Of a DNA stretch of 64,000 nt, positions 46,051-59,110 are shown piece by piece (the first letter of the stretch is position 1; the number at the start of each line of letters is the position of its first letter). Below the pieces are notes generated by a model. It searched no databases, was not told where the DNA came from, and saw only the letters and a list, made by a program, of their open reading frames with translations. Source of the stretch: Ridgeia piscesae (taxonomy: Eukaryota; Annelida; Polychaeta; Sabellida; Siboglinidae); the NCBI GenBank assembly GCA_025642075.2, contig JAODUO010000049.1, positions 417,001 through 481,000 of the forward strand. Direction: 5' to 3'. The position numbers and the translations under genes are program-made.

Positions 46051-49000
46051 ATGGCGGTGTCACTTTTGACAACACTGTTGTTAATTCTTGTTATTGTAAT
46101 CTTTACGGGGGCGCAATTAGTTGTTAATGTTAAAAACAAAGGCGGGGAAGTACTTCTAGAAACAATTCAGGCCAACACTAGTCTTGACACAATTCGCCTG
46201 GCCTTTCAAGAATATGATGGCACATTAATTACACAGTTTATTGATTTTAAAAACGTAAGTGTTAATATGAATATATAATTTATGTCTAGGGCACTTGTAT
46301 AGAATTCGGACCCACCTCAATTTTGCCGCTATAAATGTATCTTTCAGACATAATTTTGTTAATTCAATCATTCAACAACATCTCACAATCACGGATATAT
46401 CTGTATCTGTATCTGTATCTGTATCTTAACTGGCAAAATGTCCTAGGGACACATCACGCCAGTGCGCATGGTGGGTCATCTGACTTAATTGTTAAAATGT
46501 TGGATTAAACTATTCTGAAATGATTTTAGTGATTTACTTGAGACAGTGTTTGAGGGGAGAGTTTCATTCCTTAATTGTTGTTGGGAAGAAGCTGCTTCCA
46601 AATATGTTTGCAGATATCTAATTTGTAAACTGACTGTCATTTTACGTGAGGTTCTAGTGTTGTGTTGATATAGTGATCTAGCGGGATATCTATAAGGTTA
46701 TGTTCCATTTTGTATATTATGCTAAGTCTTTTAATTTTTCTTCTTGTTTGGAGGGTGTCCCACTGGAGGTCTTTAAAAAGTTGGGTTACTGTTCCTGGTT
46801 CTCTAGAATAGTTATGTGTACAAAATCTGGCAGCTTGTCTTTGGATTCTTTCTAAGGTTTTAATATGTTTTAGGCAGTGTGGATCCCATGATGCTGATGC
46901 ATATTCAAGTATTGGTCGGACAAGGGTTGTGTAGGCTATTGACTTAATGTGGGTTGGGCATTGATTTAGATTTCTCCTAATGACTCCTAGAGTCTGTTGT
47001 GCTTTCCTAGCGACTGAGTTGCATTGTGCTGTCCAATTTAATGTATTTGATATTTGTACACCAAGATAACAATGTGATTGAACAGATTTAAGTTGTTGGC
47101 CACAGAAGGTGTAAATATTTGGTGTCGGTTTTCTTGAGGCTAATGTCATTGTGAAGCATTTGGTGGGATTGAATTTCATAAGCCAGGTGTTTTGCCATTC
47201 CTCAAGTTTGATTAGATCATTTTGGAGGAGATCATTTTGGGCGTCTTAAGACAGACTTTCTGGCACTTATGCAGAATTCGGACCCACCTCAATTTTACCA
47301 TTATAACTGTATCTTTGCCAAGATTTGATACTCGATTTTGTTAATTCATTCATTATTAACATCATCTTGCACATATTTGTTTTATAAACAGTGCATTTTA
47401 GCATACTTTTGAAGTCAAAAAGACAGCGTGGTCAGCGTAAACAAACTGTTTATCACTCATTCCATGTGTACAGCGCAGTGATACATGCACTGCTGCGCTT
47501 GCAATTGGCACAAATCGGAGCGCTATTTGGATCTCAAAATGCAATATTTGTTAAACATAAATATACTTGGGAATGCTGCTTGATCATGTTTAGGATTAGA
47601 GTTTGTGTGAGGTAGTCAGTATAGGCAAATATACAGTAATAATGGCAAACTTGAGGTAGGTCCGAATTCTATATAAGTGCCGACTTTTGATGTTGAAAAG
47701 AAGGTGCGGTCGGCATAAACAAATTGTTCATCGCTCATTACGTTTGCAAAGTGCAATAATACATGGCCACTGTGCTGGCACAAATCGGAGCACTGTTTGG
47801 ATCTCTAGATGACTAGATGTAATATTTGTTAAACATAGCTGGGAATGCTGATTGATTATGGTTATGATTAGAGTTAATGTGAGGTATCCAAAGTAGGCAA
47901 ATATACAGTTATAACGGCACACTTGAGGTGGGTCCGAATGTTACATAAACACCAAGTCTACCTAAAAAAAAATTATTGTATGCATGTGAAGAATTGACTG
48001 TTTGTGAATCCTGGCCCACCTTGAAAGAATCTTGATTTCTTTGTAACAGTGTTTTAGTCTTCGAATATAAAAATCCAGTTTCATGGTTCATGTTATAAAT
48101 AAAAAAATCACCTCAAGAAACTTTTGTTTTTCCGTATATTTCGGCTGTCATGGATTGCCAAAGATCCACAAGGACAATATACCAGTAAGACCAATAGTGT
48201 CAAGCATAGGAGTATAACATACAAAACTGCCAAATAGTTAGCCACAGTCCTCAACCCACTGGTCGGAAGAACTGAACATTTTGTGAAAAACAAGCACACG
48301 ATTTGTAAAGAAAATTGAAGAGTTGGAAGTGCCACCAGGGAGGAAAATTGCATCATCTGATATGACAGCCCTGCTCACTAGTATCCCAGTGACAGAGGCG
48401 GTATCAGTGATAAAGGAAAGATTAATCCAGGGTGAAACACTGAAAGACAGATGCGAATTATCAGTAGACCATATCATCACTCTGTTAGAAATCTGTCTGA
48501 ACACCACATATGTGAGTTACAATGGAGTCTTCTACAAGCAGAAGAAGGGAGCGGCCATGCGTTCACCAGTGTCCCCAACAGGGGCAAATTTGTACATGGA
48601 ACACTTTGAAGAAAGCGATCAGAGAAGCCCCTCACCCCCATGCATCTGGTTGAGATACGTGGATGATACATACATAGTACTATAAGAGAGTGAAGTTTAA
48701 CAGTTCACATAATATTCTGAACTCTATGGACGACAACATCAAGTTCACAGTAGAAGTAAAAATAAAGGTGAAGGTCTATCGGAAAGCGACACACAGTCAC
48801 AGACCAGTATTTGAACTGGGAGTCAAACTACCCATTAGAACACAAACGCTCTGTGGCAAGGACCCTAGAGAGAAGAGAGTTTGACGTCAGAGAAGGAGGA
48901 TAAGACCAAAGAGGTGGAATACATCAAAAAGGTCCGGAAAATGAACGGCTACAAACCTTGGATTTTCAACACCAAGGAGAAACATAGCAAATATCAACAC

Positions 49001-51551
49001 CAGAGAAACCAACAGAAGACAACATGCCATAGGTCTCCCCTACATTAGTAAGCTGTCGGAATAGTTGGCAAGAATTTTCAAGTCCTGTGACATACAGTGT
49101 GCCACAAACCTTCAACACAGGCCACCAGTGTTCAATGAGGGATGTAAAAATCATAGACAGTGAAGAGAACTGGCTCAGGAGGAAAATCAAAGAGGCCATC
49201 AACATACACAGGGGGAAGCCAGTGTCGTAGAATATGGACCCCATGGGATATTCCCTATAGAATATGGACCCCAACCATAGAATCTGGACCCGGGGTCCAT
49301 ATCCTATATGTGCCATAGAATATGGACCCCCACAGAAAATGGACCCGGGTCCATAATCTATAGGGGTCCATTTTCTGTGCAGAATACGGACCACCATATA
49401 AACTGGACCAAGGCCCATATTCTATGGGGGTCCATATCATATATATATATATATGTTATAGAATATGGCCCCCTATAGAAAATGGAGCCCAGATTGTGTT
49501 GTTGATATAATTTATTCCTGATGTACCTCCATAACTTAGAAACTGAGCCATACCTGTGATTCCAATGGAGTTGAAATTTAGCGTCTCTTACAAGCTTGTG
49601 TGAGCACTGTTGAAAGGGAGACTGGTCCATTCAAAGTTTCAAGACATGAACTGGTCTTACATGAAACATTAACACAATTATTTTCCATGTGTATTGTATT
49701 TTGTTGAGATGACAATAAATGAATGAATGAGTAAGCAATACTCTTTGTTATAGCTATTCAACCATTCCACAATACAGAACAATTCACACATTTTAACAAT
49801 TGATGTGATACACAGTATTTATAGTCAAAGATGACTAACACTAATGGCAGTGGTGGCTAAAATGTAAAAAATAATAGAAAGTATTTTTACAAAAGTGTTA
49901 TCAATGATGGCTACTCCCATAATCTGGGCTGGTGCAGTGGTTTGGTGTTGTATGATGCTCAGATATTGTTCTATGTAAGAACTTTTAGTCCTTTACTTTG
50001 TTAAACACACATTTTACGGTAGGCTGGTATTTCTGATCTGTTAGTGTTGTGTGTTTCAGGATGTTCAGATCTTCGAGGTGCTCGTTCTTGGTGAGGAGGA
50101 GAGAGGTCAGAGCCAGTCTCAGGTCATGTGCTTCGTAACTCGCTTCATCAAGAATGAATTCATATCATCTGATGCAATGTCTAAACTGAGACAGGTACTC
50201 ATGATCTACTTGGTGGATTCTGCAGCGTATTTATTGGCATCATAATATTTTATGTGATATCAGGATATGATGTCGGCATATTGAACGAAGGTCGTAACTT
50301 GAGAAAAACTGTTCCAATTGTAACCAGATTGTGTAACTATAATTTAAAAATTCACATGATCACATGCTTTTTTCAGTGTGAACATATCACACATTTATAG
50401 TACCTTTTATCAACTTCTTGAAGCATATCTAGACTAGACTAAATTAAATACAAATGAATAACTATATATATATATATATATATATTCACATTTGATTGTC
50501 AACCATGGTGCCACGCAGAAAAACCCTGGGGCAACCCGTCACCCTGAGGAGGACAAGGGGGTGGAGTCATATCAGATGGACCTCATGATTGACCTCTCTC
50601 TCGCCAACCTTATTAGTCCTCACATCGCCCGAGTGTGCGAGGATGCTGCTGACGCCACCTACATTCGCGACATGGATCTCAAGCTCATTGCAACAAGTAA
50701 GATGTATACAGCACTTAATTATGTTATTGTTGATTCATGCTCTGACCAGTTAACAATAAAAACTGATCCACTTTGCAAACATTCTAAGTTATGAATACCG
50801 TTCCAAGTTAAACAACTACAGAAAAATACATTTACAAGTAATTTTTACGCAGTTTTAATTGTAGTCGGAAATATATGCACAATCTTATTTATTCAGACAT
50901 TATTTTTAAAATCACTTGTTTAGTTATTATGGTCAAGTTCATTGGCAAATATGTTGCAAAAATAAAATTATAGTTAAAAACAGAAGTTCCAAATAACTGT
51001 AAAAAATAAAAAGGGAACCATGCCTTCTGGCAATCTCAGGGTGGCAGACATGTTGAAGAGGATAGAGATTTTTTACGGCAGAGAGGAGCCCAAATCATAT
51101 CTCTTACCGTAAATAATTAGATATGCTAACTCAACATATGATTGAACAAATCTATGATCCACATTCCAATGACTCATACAGACTAATCTTTATATTACAT
51201 TTCCCCCTGAAACCTGACACAATATTTATCCTTGTAGGCGTGGCTGGCAAGGACTACATGGTGATGTTGGGAGCGACGAAGCGTACGGCGCTACTGCGGG
51301 TACAGAACTGTCGTGACACGACAGAGCTGTGGCGTCAGTGCATGTGTCAGTACGATATCTGTGTCGGCTGGTACCCGTGCGGACTCAAGTATTGCCGCGG
51401 GAAGGACTCCAGCGGCAAGGTGGTCAGCTACCGCTGTGGCATCAAGACGTGTCGCAAATGTCGACATTTCACCTACTACACGCGCCAGAAGGCAAACTGT
51501 CTCTGGGACGAGGCGGACAGCATGGCATCGCCGGCCATAAGGCCCGTATGA
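46051..51551 (+). CDS. OAF: Out at first protein homolog
   Basis: Four exons: 46051-46254, 50060-50194, 50519-50696, 51238-51551; 831 nt, 276 aa (vertebrate OAF is about 273). Residues 1-22 are a signal peptide (hydrophobic LLTTLLLILVIVIF), so the protein is likely secreted. The OAF domain follows: LVVNVKNKGGEVLLETIQ, the FEVLVLGEEERGQSQSQVMC block, ISPHIARVCEDAADATYIRD, and a Cys-rich C-terminus with CQYDICVGWYPCGLKYCRGK, YRCGIKTCRK and CLWDE, typical of the family. The biochemical role of OAF is unsettled; it was named from a Drosophila developmental gene. Intron 1 (3.8 kb) is filled with a LINE, hAT-like MITEs and a Penelope-like remnant; the others are clean except for a (TA)n tract before exon 3. 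Confidence 0.96.
46290..46395 (+). mobile_element. hAT-like MITE fragment
   Basis: Left end of the same element as at 26759 (GGCACTTGTATAGAATTCGG, ACCCACCTCAATTTTGCC), cut off after about 105 bp where the LINE tail begins. Confidence 0.75.
46396..47245 (-). mobile_element. LINE 3' fragment with partial reverse transcriptase
   Basis: On the minus strand an open frame of 180 codons (46637-47179) plus about 20 upstream codons reads as the thumb and C-terminal part of a non-LTR reverse transcriptase (LMKFNPTKCFTM, YLGVQISNTLNW, LVRPILEYASASWDP, LERIQRQAARF). The palm with the YxDD motif is missing, so it is 5'-truncated. The 3' end is an (ATACAG)n tail at about 46396-46427. Probably a fairly recent insertion, since the frame is still open. 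Confidence 0.9.
47262..47681. mobile_element. hAT-like MITE, full copy
   Basis: 420 bp with terminal inverted repeats starting GGCACTTATGCAGAATTCGG; flanks GACTTTCT and GACTTTTG fit an 8-bp target duplication with decay. The interior differs from the 26759 copy. Confidence 0.8.
47682..47952. mobile_element. hAT-like MITE, left-truncated copy
   Basis: Starts inside the element (GTGCGGTCGGCATAAACAAA) directly after the preceding copy and keeps the right end (ACTTGAGGTGGGTCCGAAT). Closely related to the interior of 47262-47681. Confidence 0.7.
48130..49228 (+). mobile_element. Penelope-like element remnant
   Basis: Across shifted frames: PKIHKDNIPVRPIVSSIG, then SDMTALLTSIPVTEAV, KKGAAMRSPVSPTGANLYME, WLRYVDDTYIV, VKVYRKATHS and MNGYKPWIF in the order seen in Penelope-like reverse transcriptases. 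The YVDD catalytic motif is intact, but stops and frameshifts break the protein and no GIY-YIG endonuclease is seen. Confidence 0.88.
49229..49480. repeat. Cluster of TAGAATATGGACCCC inverted repeats
   Basis: ATAGAATATGGACCCC and its reverse complement GGGGTCCATATTCTAT occur about eight times in both orientations over 250 bp, with GGACCCGGGTCC-type palindromes where they meet. A short (TA)n lies inside. Confidence 0.85.
50463..50484. repeat. (TA)n microsatellite
   Basis: Short TA run 35 bp upstream of the OAF exon 3 acceptor. Confidence 0.9.
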
Positions 51552-53372
51552 TTGTTGACAATCATCAGGATTGTGTAATCACCAATACCAAGGGACTGGC
51601 AGTCAGAACTGTGTGGTCATGAGCTGTATGGTACCACCAGCCATCAGAACAGGTTGATCAATGATGACATTGTTCATGAGGACCGTGATCACTGATGGCA
51701 TGGCACTGGCATTTATAAGGACTGGTCACTCACGGCATGTCTCCACCAGCTGTAAGGTCTGTGTTATTACTGATGGGATGCCTGGCACAATCAGCCGTCA
51801 GAATTGTGCGATTTGTTACAAAATACTAGGTACGGAAATTTAAGTGTCTACACGGTCCAGATCACTGTGGAAAGGTCGGTCTTATTGTACAATGTAAAAG
51901 ATAATCTGGCAAGATGTGGTGGCTCACTCGCATCTTGTTCGTCTACTTCCTGTGTCCCTCCCTTCTGATCTACCAATACAACTAGCGATACTTTTTCCAA
52001 AATAACTAGTTTTCAGCATTTGTGGTTTCCGGATTCTTTTATAATTTTCAGCGTGTGTTCTATGTTCATATTTGGTAAGGTCAAGTTAATCTTAAATGTC
52101 TGTTGTGATAAACAACCCAAGTGCTCCTTTCTGGTACATGAGTCAACGACTGTTTTAATGTCACTGCCACAGACACCACTGTCACCACAGAGCTCTCTAC
52201 AGATAACTTCTTGCACAGAAAGATCAACAAACCTATTGAGATTATGGGAGAAATGACCAGGAACAATAGCCATGACCTTGCCATGATCTAAACAAAAAAA
52301 TTAATTGTCATGTGACAATTAAAACATGTTGGTCTTGTGTTTTTGAGCACAATAAAGAATTGTGTGAGATAACAAATCAAGGTAGTGCAATACAGAGATT
52401 TGTTTATAGATTTATTGATTATGTTGCTCGCACTGCATGTATAATTTGGTGAGGCACCCAGTAGAGGGCGCCACTATGTTTAATGGTATAAGCACATTAT
52501 ATAGTAGTAATAGTAAGTAGTGTGTATACCGACATGGATATTGTTTGTCTTTCAGATACATGCTTAGTTGCTATGTCATGGTGCTTTTTAGACTATTGAT
52601 AGTTTATACAAATTAGCTTCGCATTTAAACAAGTACTAAACAATTATGAGAAGTACATTTTATGTAATGGCAGCAATATTGCCATGATAAAGGTATTAAT
52701 GTAGGTGCAGTAAACTGCTACACTATAATATAATGTTCATGTGTATGTAAATAAATACATGTATTGTTGCTATGCGATTACCTGATACATTTAGAGGCTT
52801 GTATGAACTTGTCAAATGCTATGTTTACATATTATACAAATACAACATAGATTTTGAAATACCTTATACATAGTTTGGTTATTTCTCTAACATAGAACAA
52901 CACTATTAAAGTTTAATGTTTGTATAGTTTTTACAGTATTGGTCAGTACAGAGTTTTTGTAAGTGGCTGTATTACCAAGGTGAAAGTAAGGCAATGTTGG
53001 TCTGTACTTTTTACTAATTCATTATGCTAATGAAAAAATATTAACTACCCTGGTATTTCCGACGAGTAATTTTTATTGAACAAAATGAACACAGTAAGAG
53101 ATTAACAAGATAGATGTCAATGATCCAGTATTTGGATGGATAGACAACTTACTAAAACATAGCAATGATGCCCTGAGAACTGACAGAATACAACATATAA
53201 CAAACTGTTTAGTCACACAAAGCAGTACCTAGTACACAACTAGTCCTATGATGATGCTAAATACATTAATTACTAATAAAGCAAATACCAAATGATAGAA
53301 GCACACTACATTGTCATATGTCACTGCAGTGTTCAATCCTCCATCTGCTGACAATGTCACATTTGTCTTCGT
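51552..53372. other. OAF 3' UTR and short intergenic region
   Basis: No further exon recognised. A plus-strand AATAAA at 52351 is a candidate OAF poly(A) signal. A minus-strand open frame of 86 codons (52013-52273) has no recognisable product. OAF and the next gene (minus strand) converge here. Confidence 0.5.
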
Positions 53373-56300
53373 TTAACATCCAGTGTCTGGTGCATTTATT
53401 TTTGGTGCACGCACTGTCAGAACTCCATTGGCATAGAGACAGGACGTCACACGGGTAGAATCGGCATCCTGTCAACAGGCACACGTTTCATTATCTACAT
53501 TTGAATATGCTAACTTTGGAACAATGTAACGGTATCCTCTCCCAGGCTCAATCGCCTCTTTCTGTGTTCATTCTCTTCTTTGGATGGCTGGAGGTGTATT
53601 TCAGTAAACGGAAAGGTAATCATTTAATGTTATTTAATTACGTGTTTGTAATGTTTTGCTTTTCTTGCGGGATCTTTCTTCTACCTGAGAGATGTAATGG
53701 TGTTACCGACTGTACTTGATTTATTGGTGAGTGTAAAATAGTTGTTATTACACAATTACACGTTTTTGATCAATATTTCAGTTTGGTTATTCAATATAAT
53801 ATAGTTGAAGTTGTGTTTTATTTTATTCATAGGCAGGCTAGCATATGGCAAGTGCATCACATGTACATATGGTACATACATACAGTACTTGTTATGTACA
53901 TATGGTACATACATACAGTACTTGTTATGTATATATGGTACATACATACATACATTACTTGTTATAATGTTTTTGATCTGCCCTGAATTACCAATTATAA
54001 CAAATATTGTAAATGATGTTCATCAAATAAATTCTTCTATAACCCAAGTATAGTTTATCTAACAGAAACATGTTCTAAAAATCAATGCAACAAATTTATC
54101 CTTTTGACATCACTGCAATATGCTAAATACAGTGTTTCCTTGCTATTAGATGAATGAGGTGGACCACATCATTGTCTTTTTAAACCTCTCAGTTATTTCC
54201 TGTCTCCTTTCTGACGACAAATACTGCTGCAAACACATCTTGTAATTTCTTTCCCCACCATATGCCATGGAATATGTTAAAACACACTTCATAATGCAGC
54301 AATTTAAAGCATTTTAAAAATGGTCCCCAGCTGTGGGCATGCTCGCCTTACCACCCTGCCCATAATTGTACCTAAGGAACACTGCTATATATTAAATACA
54401 TATAATTTTTTATACATTCTTTTTGCTACAGAAACCCAGATGTATGAAATATATAACTGACCGCTGGCACCCTGTAGATACGTGTGAATTCACGCTCAAT
54501 CAATCCGTGATCATCCTGTCTCTCTGCGTGCCTGCCGTGTATTGTTATCTTATTTTCTTCAACTTGTATTTCAATTTCCTTCGGGTTTAAAATGCAACAC
54601 ATCCATATTCACACGGAACTCCATGGTGGTGTTCAATACCTGCAATATAATTCATAGTGAGCCAATATTGGTAGATAGACCAAAATGAAGATGGAGAGAT
54701 GGCGATGAAGAACTGGAAGTATGTGAAGGTTGCAGAAAACCAGGACAGGTGGAGAAATATCATCACCCCCACATGGGAACAAGGGGGGAAAAGAAGTCTT
54801 GGTAGTCATGATAAGTAAAATTCCATGTAGCTGATGGTGGAATTCTGCGGGCTTTATATAGAGACCCCTCCACCCGGAAAAATCCTTTGTGGGTAAATAT
54901 CACTGAACGGGTGGTGGATGGGTAAACAAATATGGAGTAAGTCTTCTAAAATCATAGATGTCGTCAGTTATGCTTTGGAAATGGGTGTCGCATGTGTTTG
55001 TAGTTTATTTTAAGTCATAATACACATCTCGACTGGCGTGAGTTAACATGCATGTTTCTACCATCAAAGGGTGACTGGCAAAAGTGTTAGCCCTGATTCT
55101 GCCCTGGATTATTTAACACATTATCTACAATTAGTTGACAGAGCATAGTTTACACAAACGTGAACATTTCTTTAAATCAATCAAATATGTATGTTCTGTA
55201 GAAAGATATTAAGAATTTGTGAATCACGTCTTTTCATATTGATGTACAATTAAGCTTGAACATATCATGCTAATAAATGTATTAAAAACAATGCATGGAC
55301 ATAATTTTAAAATAACTATTGCTCATGTTTACAGCAATAAGATGCAATACAGCATTAAACAATTGTAAGGATTACATTATTTCTAGATTTTTATCTCTAA
55401 ATTGCGTTTCTCATAAGCAGAGACGGCAAGTGAAAATGCTGCTAATCATTATGTCTAATAGGACAACTATAACACAATGACATGCCTTTTTGTTCAATAA
55501 AATAGAATTTTGGCATTGTCAGGTCTCAAAGAATACCTCATAAGTGTTAGCCTGCAGTGATCGTAGGTCATGAGGATTTGTAAACCTTCCAGGAACACCA
55601 CCAAACACGTCACTATTTCTAAGTGTTTGGTCATAATCACTAGTGTCAACCCTTGAAATGTATGCATTCTGCTGCCCTGACTGGATATCTAAATTTCTGG
55701 ATATCTCTGGCGTGTCGTGACCAAGATTATCTTTTGGTTCTTCTCGAAAAAAACCTGAATCAGTATCATGTTCCTCATTCCTTATGTTTGTCCCTTGAAT
55801 GTCTGCATTGTCTTGATTGACTGCATGTATTACATCATCGTCTCGAACTTTTTGTAAATTAATGGGATGGCCTTTTGATTTCACAATGCTAGATATGTCG
55901 AACTCAGTGTCAACATCACCATCTCTTCCTGTGTCATAATCTATTTCAACATTCGCTTTATGTAAATCAGCATCCAATTCCGTGCTAGAACTTTGCCCTC
56001 CTTGGTCATCTATGAATGGATTTTTGCGTGATTTGTATTCGGTAATTCCAAATTCAGATACCAGTGACACTGCATTGGCCTGAGCCTGAGGCTGCCGAGA
56101 TACATTCTCCTGTACCCTATTTTCGTGGTCAGTCCTCAAACCACTGGCAAAAGGATTGTACCCGAATAGAGCCATGTCCAGCATCTGAGGGCGAATGTAC
56201 CCAGTATCAGTAAAGGGTGGGGTAAATGGTTCAAAAAAGCTGAACATATCTTGCTCGAATGATCGGAGAAGTCCACTTCCAAATGGGTCGTCGACCGGAT

Positions 56301-56385
56301 CCCAGCCACGAAGCCGCGCCATTAATCGTTCGGGATGTTCAACTGGGATTATGTGAGAGCGAGATGGGTCCTCCCCGTCAGTCAT
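53373..56385 (-). CDS. Small heat shock protein with long acidic N-terminus; frameshift in exon 2
   Basis: ATP-independent chaperone of the alpha-crystallin/Hsp20 family. Minus-strand exons: 55537-56385, 54462-54639, 53373-53468. Exon 1 codes for 283 residues: a WDPVDDPFGSGLL stretch, aromatic segments (MFSFFEPFTPPF), then a long Asp/Glu/Asn-rich, probably disordered region. Exons 2-3 hold the alpha-crystallin domain: MEFRVNMDVLHFKP, then, after a one-base shift, IEIQVEENKITIHGRH, DDHGLIEREFTRIYRVP, and LYANGVLTVRAPK at the end. The shift is one extra C on the plus strand at 54578-54579 (one extra G in CCCGAAGGAAATT); read literally, the protein stops at once after KPEGN. With the extra base ignored, all three exons join in phase (373 aa). 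It is either a sequence error, a broken allele or a decaying gene. The exon layout matches the second sHSP, 3 kb away. Confidence 0.85.
53863..53965. repeat. 36-bp tandem repeat, about three units
   Basis: Unit: TGTACATATGGTACATACAT, then ACAGTACTTGTTA. Three copies, the last with an extra ACAT. Lies downstream of the sHSP exon 3 acceptor, within its intron 2. Confidence 0.9.
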
Positions 56386-57345
56386 GATGAATCACAAACC
56401 GTTAACGCCTTGATGATACAACGCTGCAGGTCCAATAAGGTCAACCTCCAATAAACCGTTCCATCAACAAGATAAATATTCTGACATTTTGCGTCTTCTA
56501 CAACTGTGCGTCTTCTGCAAATGTGCCACCTAGCGAACGTGTCCAAACTCCGTGGTATGGCGCCACCTTTTACCGCCTATTCACCTCGTGCTATAATTGG
56601 CTGCCCTGTCAAATAATCCAGAGGGCAACCCCCTCAAATCAGTATACCTCATTTTGAAACGTTGCCATACATTAGTTCTCTGGAGTCTTAGTATGATCGT
56701 TTAGTCACCATTAGTCATTTTTTAATTTCCGTAGTTTTGCTCTGTGGCTGTGGCCGCGAAGCTAGTAGTTTTGGTGTGAAAAATATCCAGAATGAAGTCT
56801 GAAAAGTAGAATAACGGGAAAACATATCTTATTGACGTGCATTTAAAAAAGGAACATTGAACATTACGTCGAAAAAGTCGTGTCCGTTTCGTCGTCGACG
56901 TCATATAGGTCTAATATGCAATGTAGTTACATACAGCTGCATATGGTTAACATATCAACATAATCCATATTCATTCCTCTGTTGAACATTATCACATAAT
57001 TGTAAAACTAATCTGCTCATCATAATTTATGTTCATGTACCAAAATATACCTAACTTCGCTAATTAAGGTTTGACGTTAGATTTTAACAAATTTCTGTAT
57101 ATAACCAGCTTGGTGAGAACAATAGTCACTAGTGACCTCCTAAGTTCTGCATACACCTTCCAAAAACTCACTACAAACAAAGTTATTAATAAGACCGGTA
57201 GATGAAAAAAAAACTTGAAGAATTTTTTTTTATTATGATGACAATCATTGTTTAAATGTTAAGCCCTAATCGAAAGTTAAATTGAAAACATTGATAAATA
57301 TAACAATGTATTCCAATATATAATCACTGCTGACATGTTAACCCC

Positions 57346-57597
<252 letters not shown>

Positions 57598-57718
57598 AAT
57601 AGCAGTTATACATATAATAGTTATTTGTTGTGTGACCACCAGCACCAGAGCGAAGATTAAGTCTCATAGAAGCTGCTTCTCTGATTATAATATGAAGCAA
57701 AACTACTCTTTTAAGAAT

Positions 57719-57719
<1 letters not shown>

Positions 57720-57779
<60 letters not shown>
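57720..57779. repeat. (TA)n microsatellite
   Basis: About 60 bp of TA. Confidence 0.95.
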
Positions 57780-57783
<4 letters not shown>

Positions 57784-58635
57784 TTATATGTATCGAATTC
57801 TTTAAAAACAAGGCTTGTGGAAGAATAAGACTTAATCTTCCAAGGAATAGCAAGCTACAGGTCACACGCTTGGGGAATTTTGTAGATTTCCCAAAAGCAA
57901 CTGACATATGTCAATATAGTCGAACCTCACTTTATGGTAACATGGTTACGTAGATATTAAAACCACATGTGATAGTCCCAGAGTATTACCGTAACGAATA
58001 TACAAAGTTAATAACCGTAATTATATGATAACCTCGATCATCAGGTCCCCGAAAATCATATAATTTTACTATGCAATCTTGATGATGATCCTAATGGTGA
58101 GCCTCTACCACAGAAATGTGTTGGTTCCACTATATTGGCATGCACTCGATATGATACATTCCACGTATTTAGCTAACTAAAACAGGCTGGTGCGTATATT
58201 ACATAAAACCTAATGCATGTGCGTTAAACATGAAAAACTGTTTATGCCAGTTATACATGTATTTGAAAATATCAAACGTAATACTAATTTTTAAACCACC
58301 CCACCAAAACAAAATCATGCAATGGTAACAGGTAGGGGCCTATACATAGCTCAGACACGTGGGTGTAGCGTGGTTATATGGAGGGAGGGGTGTGGGTTAG
58401 ATCTAACAACATGCATTCATATATAAACACTCCAATTAATGACTCACTCTTTCCACAAACTTCATCATCGTGTATGGTGTTATCTGGCCTCAACTGGAAC
58501 TCTTATTAGCAGAACGCACCCGCACTCCATCCTTAGCACCACATCAAACCCAACCCCACTCTACAAACCTGCAATCTTGCAAGGACTGAATATCCGTAAT
58601 TAAGTTCGCCATAGAAGACACCTGTGGTACTGTTT

Positions 58636-59110
58636 AGGTTGAATTATTTCAGTTCCCCAGAGAAGGCAAGGCTTGAAATTGTAAGTTCTCCCGAGAGGCC
58701 AAGGCTCTTTGACAGCTTGGGCTGAATTGTTTTATTTCCCAAGAAAGGGCCTGCCCGCGACGTTCCTTGGGTTGACTTGTTTCAGTTCTCCAAAGAGGGC
58801 GAGACTTATTTAAATCGCACAGACAAGATGAGCTTATGGAACTGTTTGGATTGAGCAGTTTCAGTTTTCCAAACGAGGCAAGGTATGATGTTTCTTGGGT
58901 CGAACTGTTTTATGCCTCAGTCTCAGATAGAGCGATGCTGTTGGATTGTGTCGTGTCAGTTTTCCGGGGAGTGTGGGCATGTTGCTTGGAGTTCATTGGT
59001 TCAGTTCCACAGAGAAAGCGACGCTTGGGCTGAATTGTTTACTGCCCGCTCACCACAAAGAGGACGAAGCTGTCACGTTCATTGAGCAATTTTTTCAGTT
59101 CCAATATCGT
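58636..59110 (+). repeat. Diverged minisatellite, about 50-bp period
   Basis: Around nine units begin with GGGTTGAATTGTTTCAGTT or a variant, followed by CTCCAAAGAGGGCGAGNCTT. Unit length varies from about 40 to 80 bp. The segment is GC-richer than its surroundings. Confidence 0.7.

Noticed and set aside
48323..48685. 120-codon open frame as a host gene
   Set aside because: It is the reverse-transcriptase core of the Penelope-like remnant, broken on both sides.
52013..52273. 86-codon minus-strand open frame downstream of OAF
   Set aside because: Contains many Cys and looks somewhat protein-like, but has no recognisable family, no clear splice signals, and lies in probable OAF 3' UTR.
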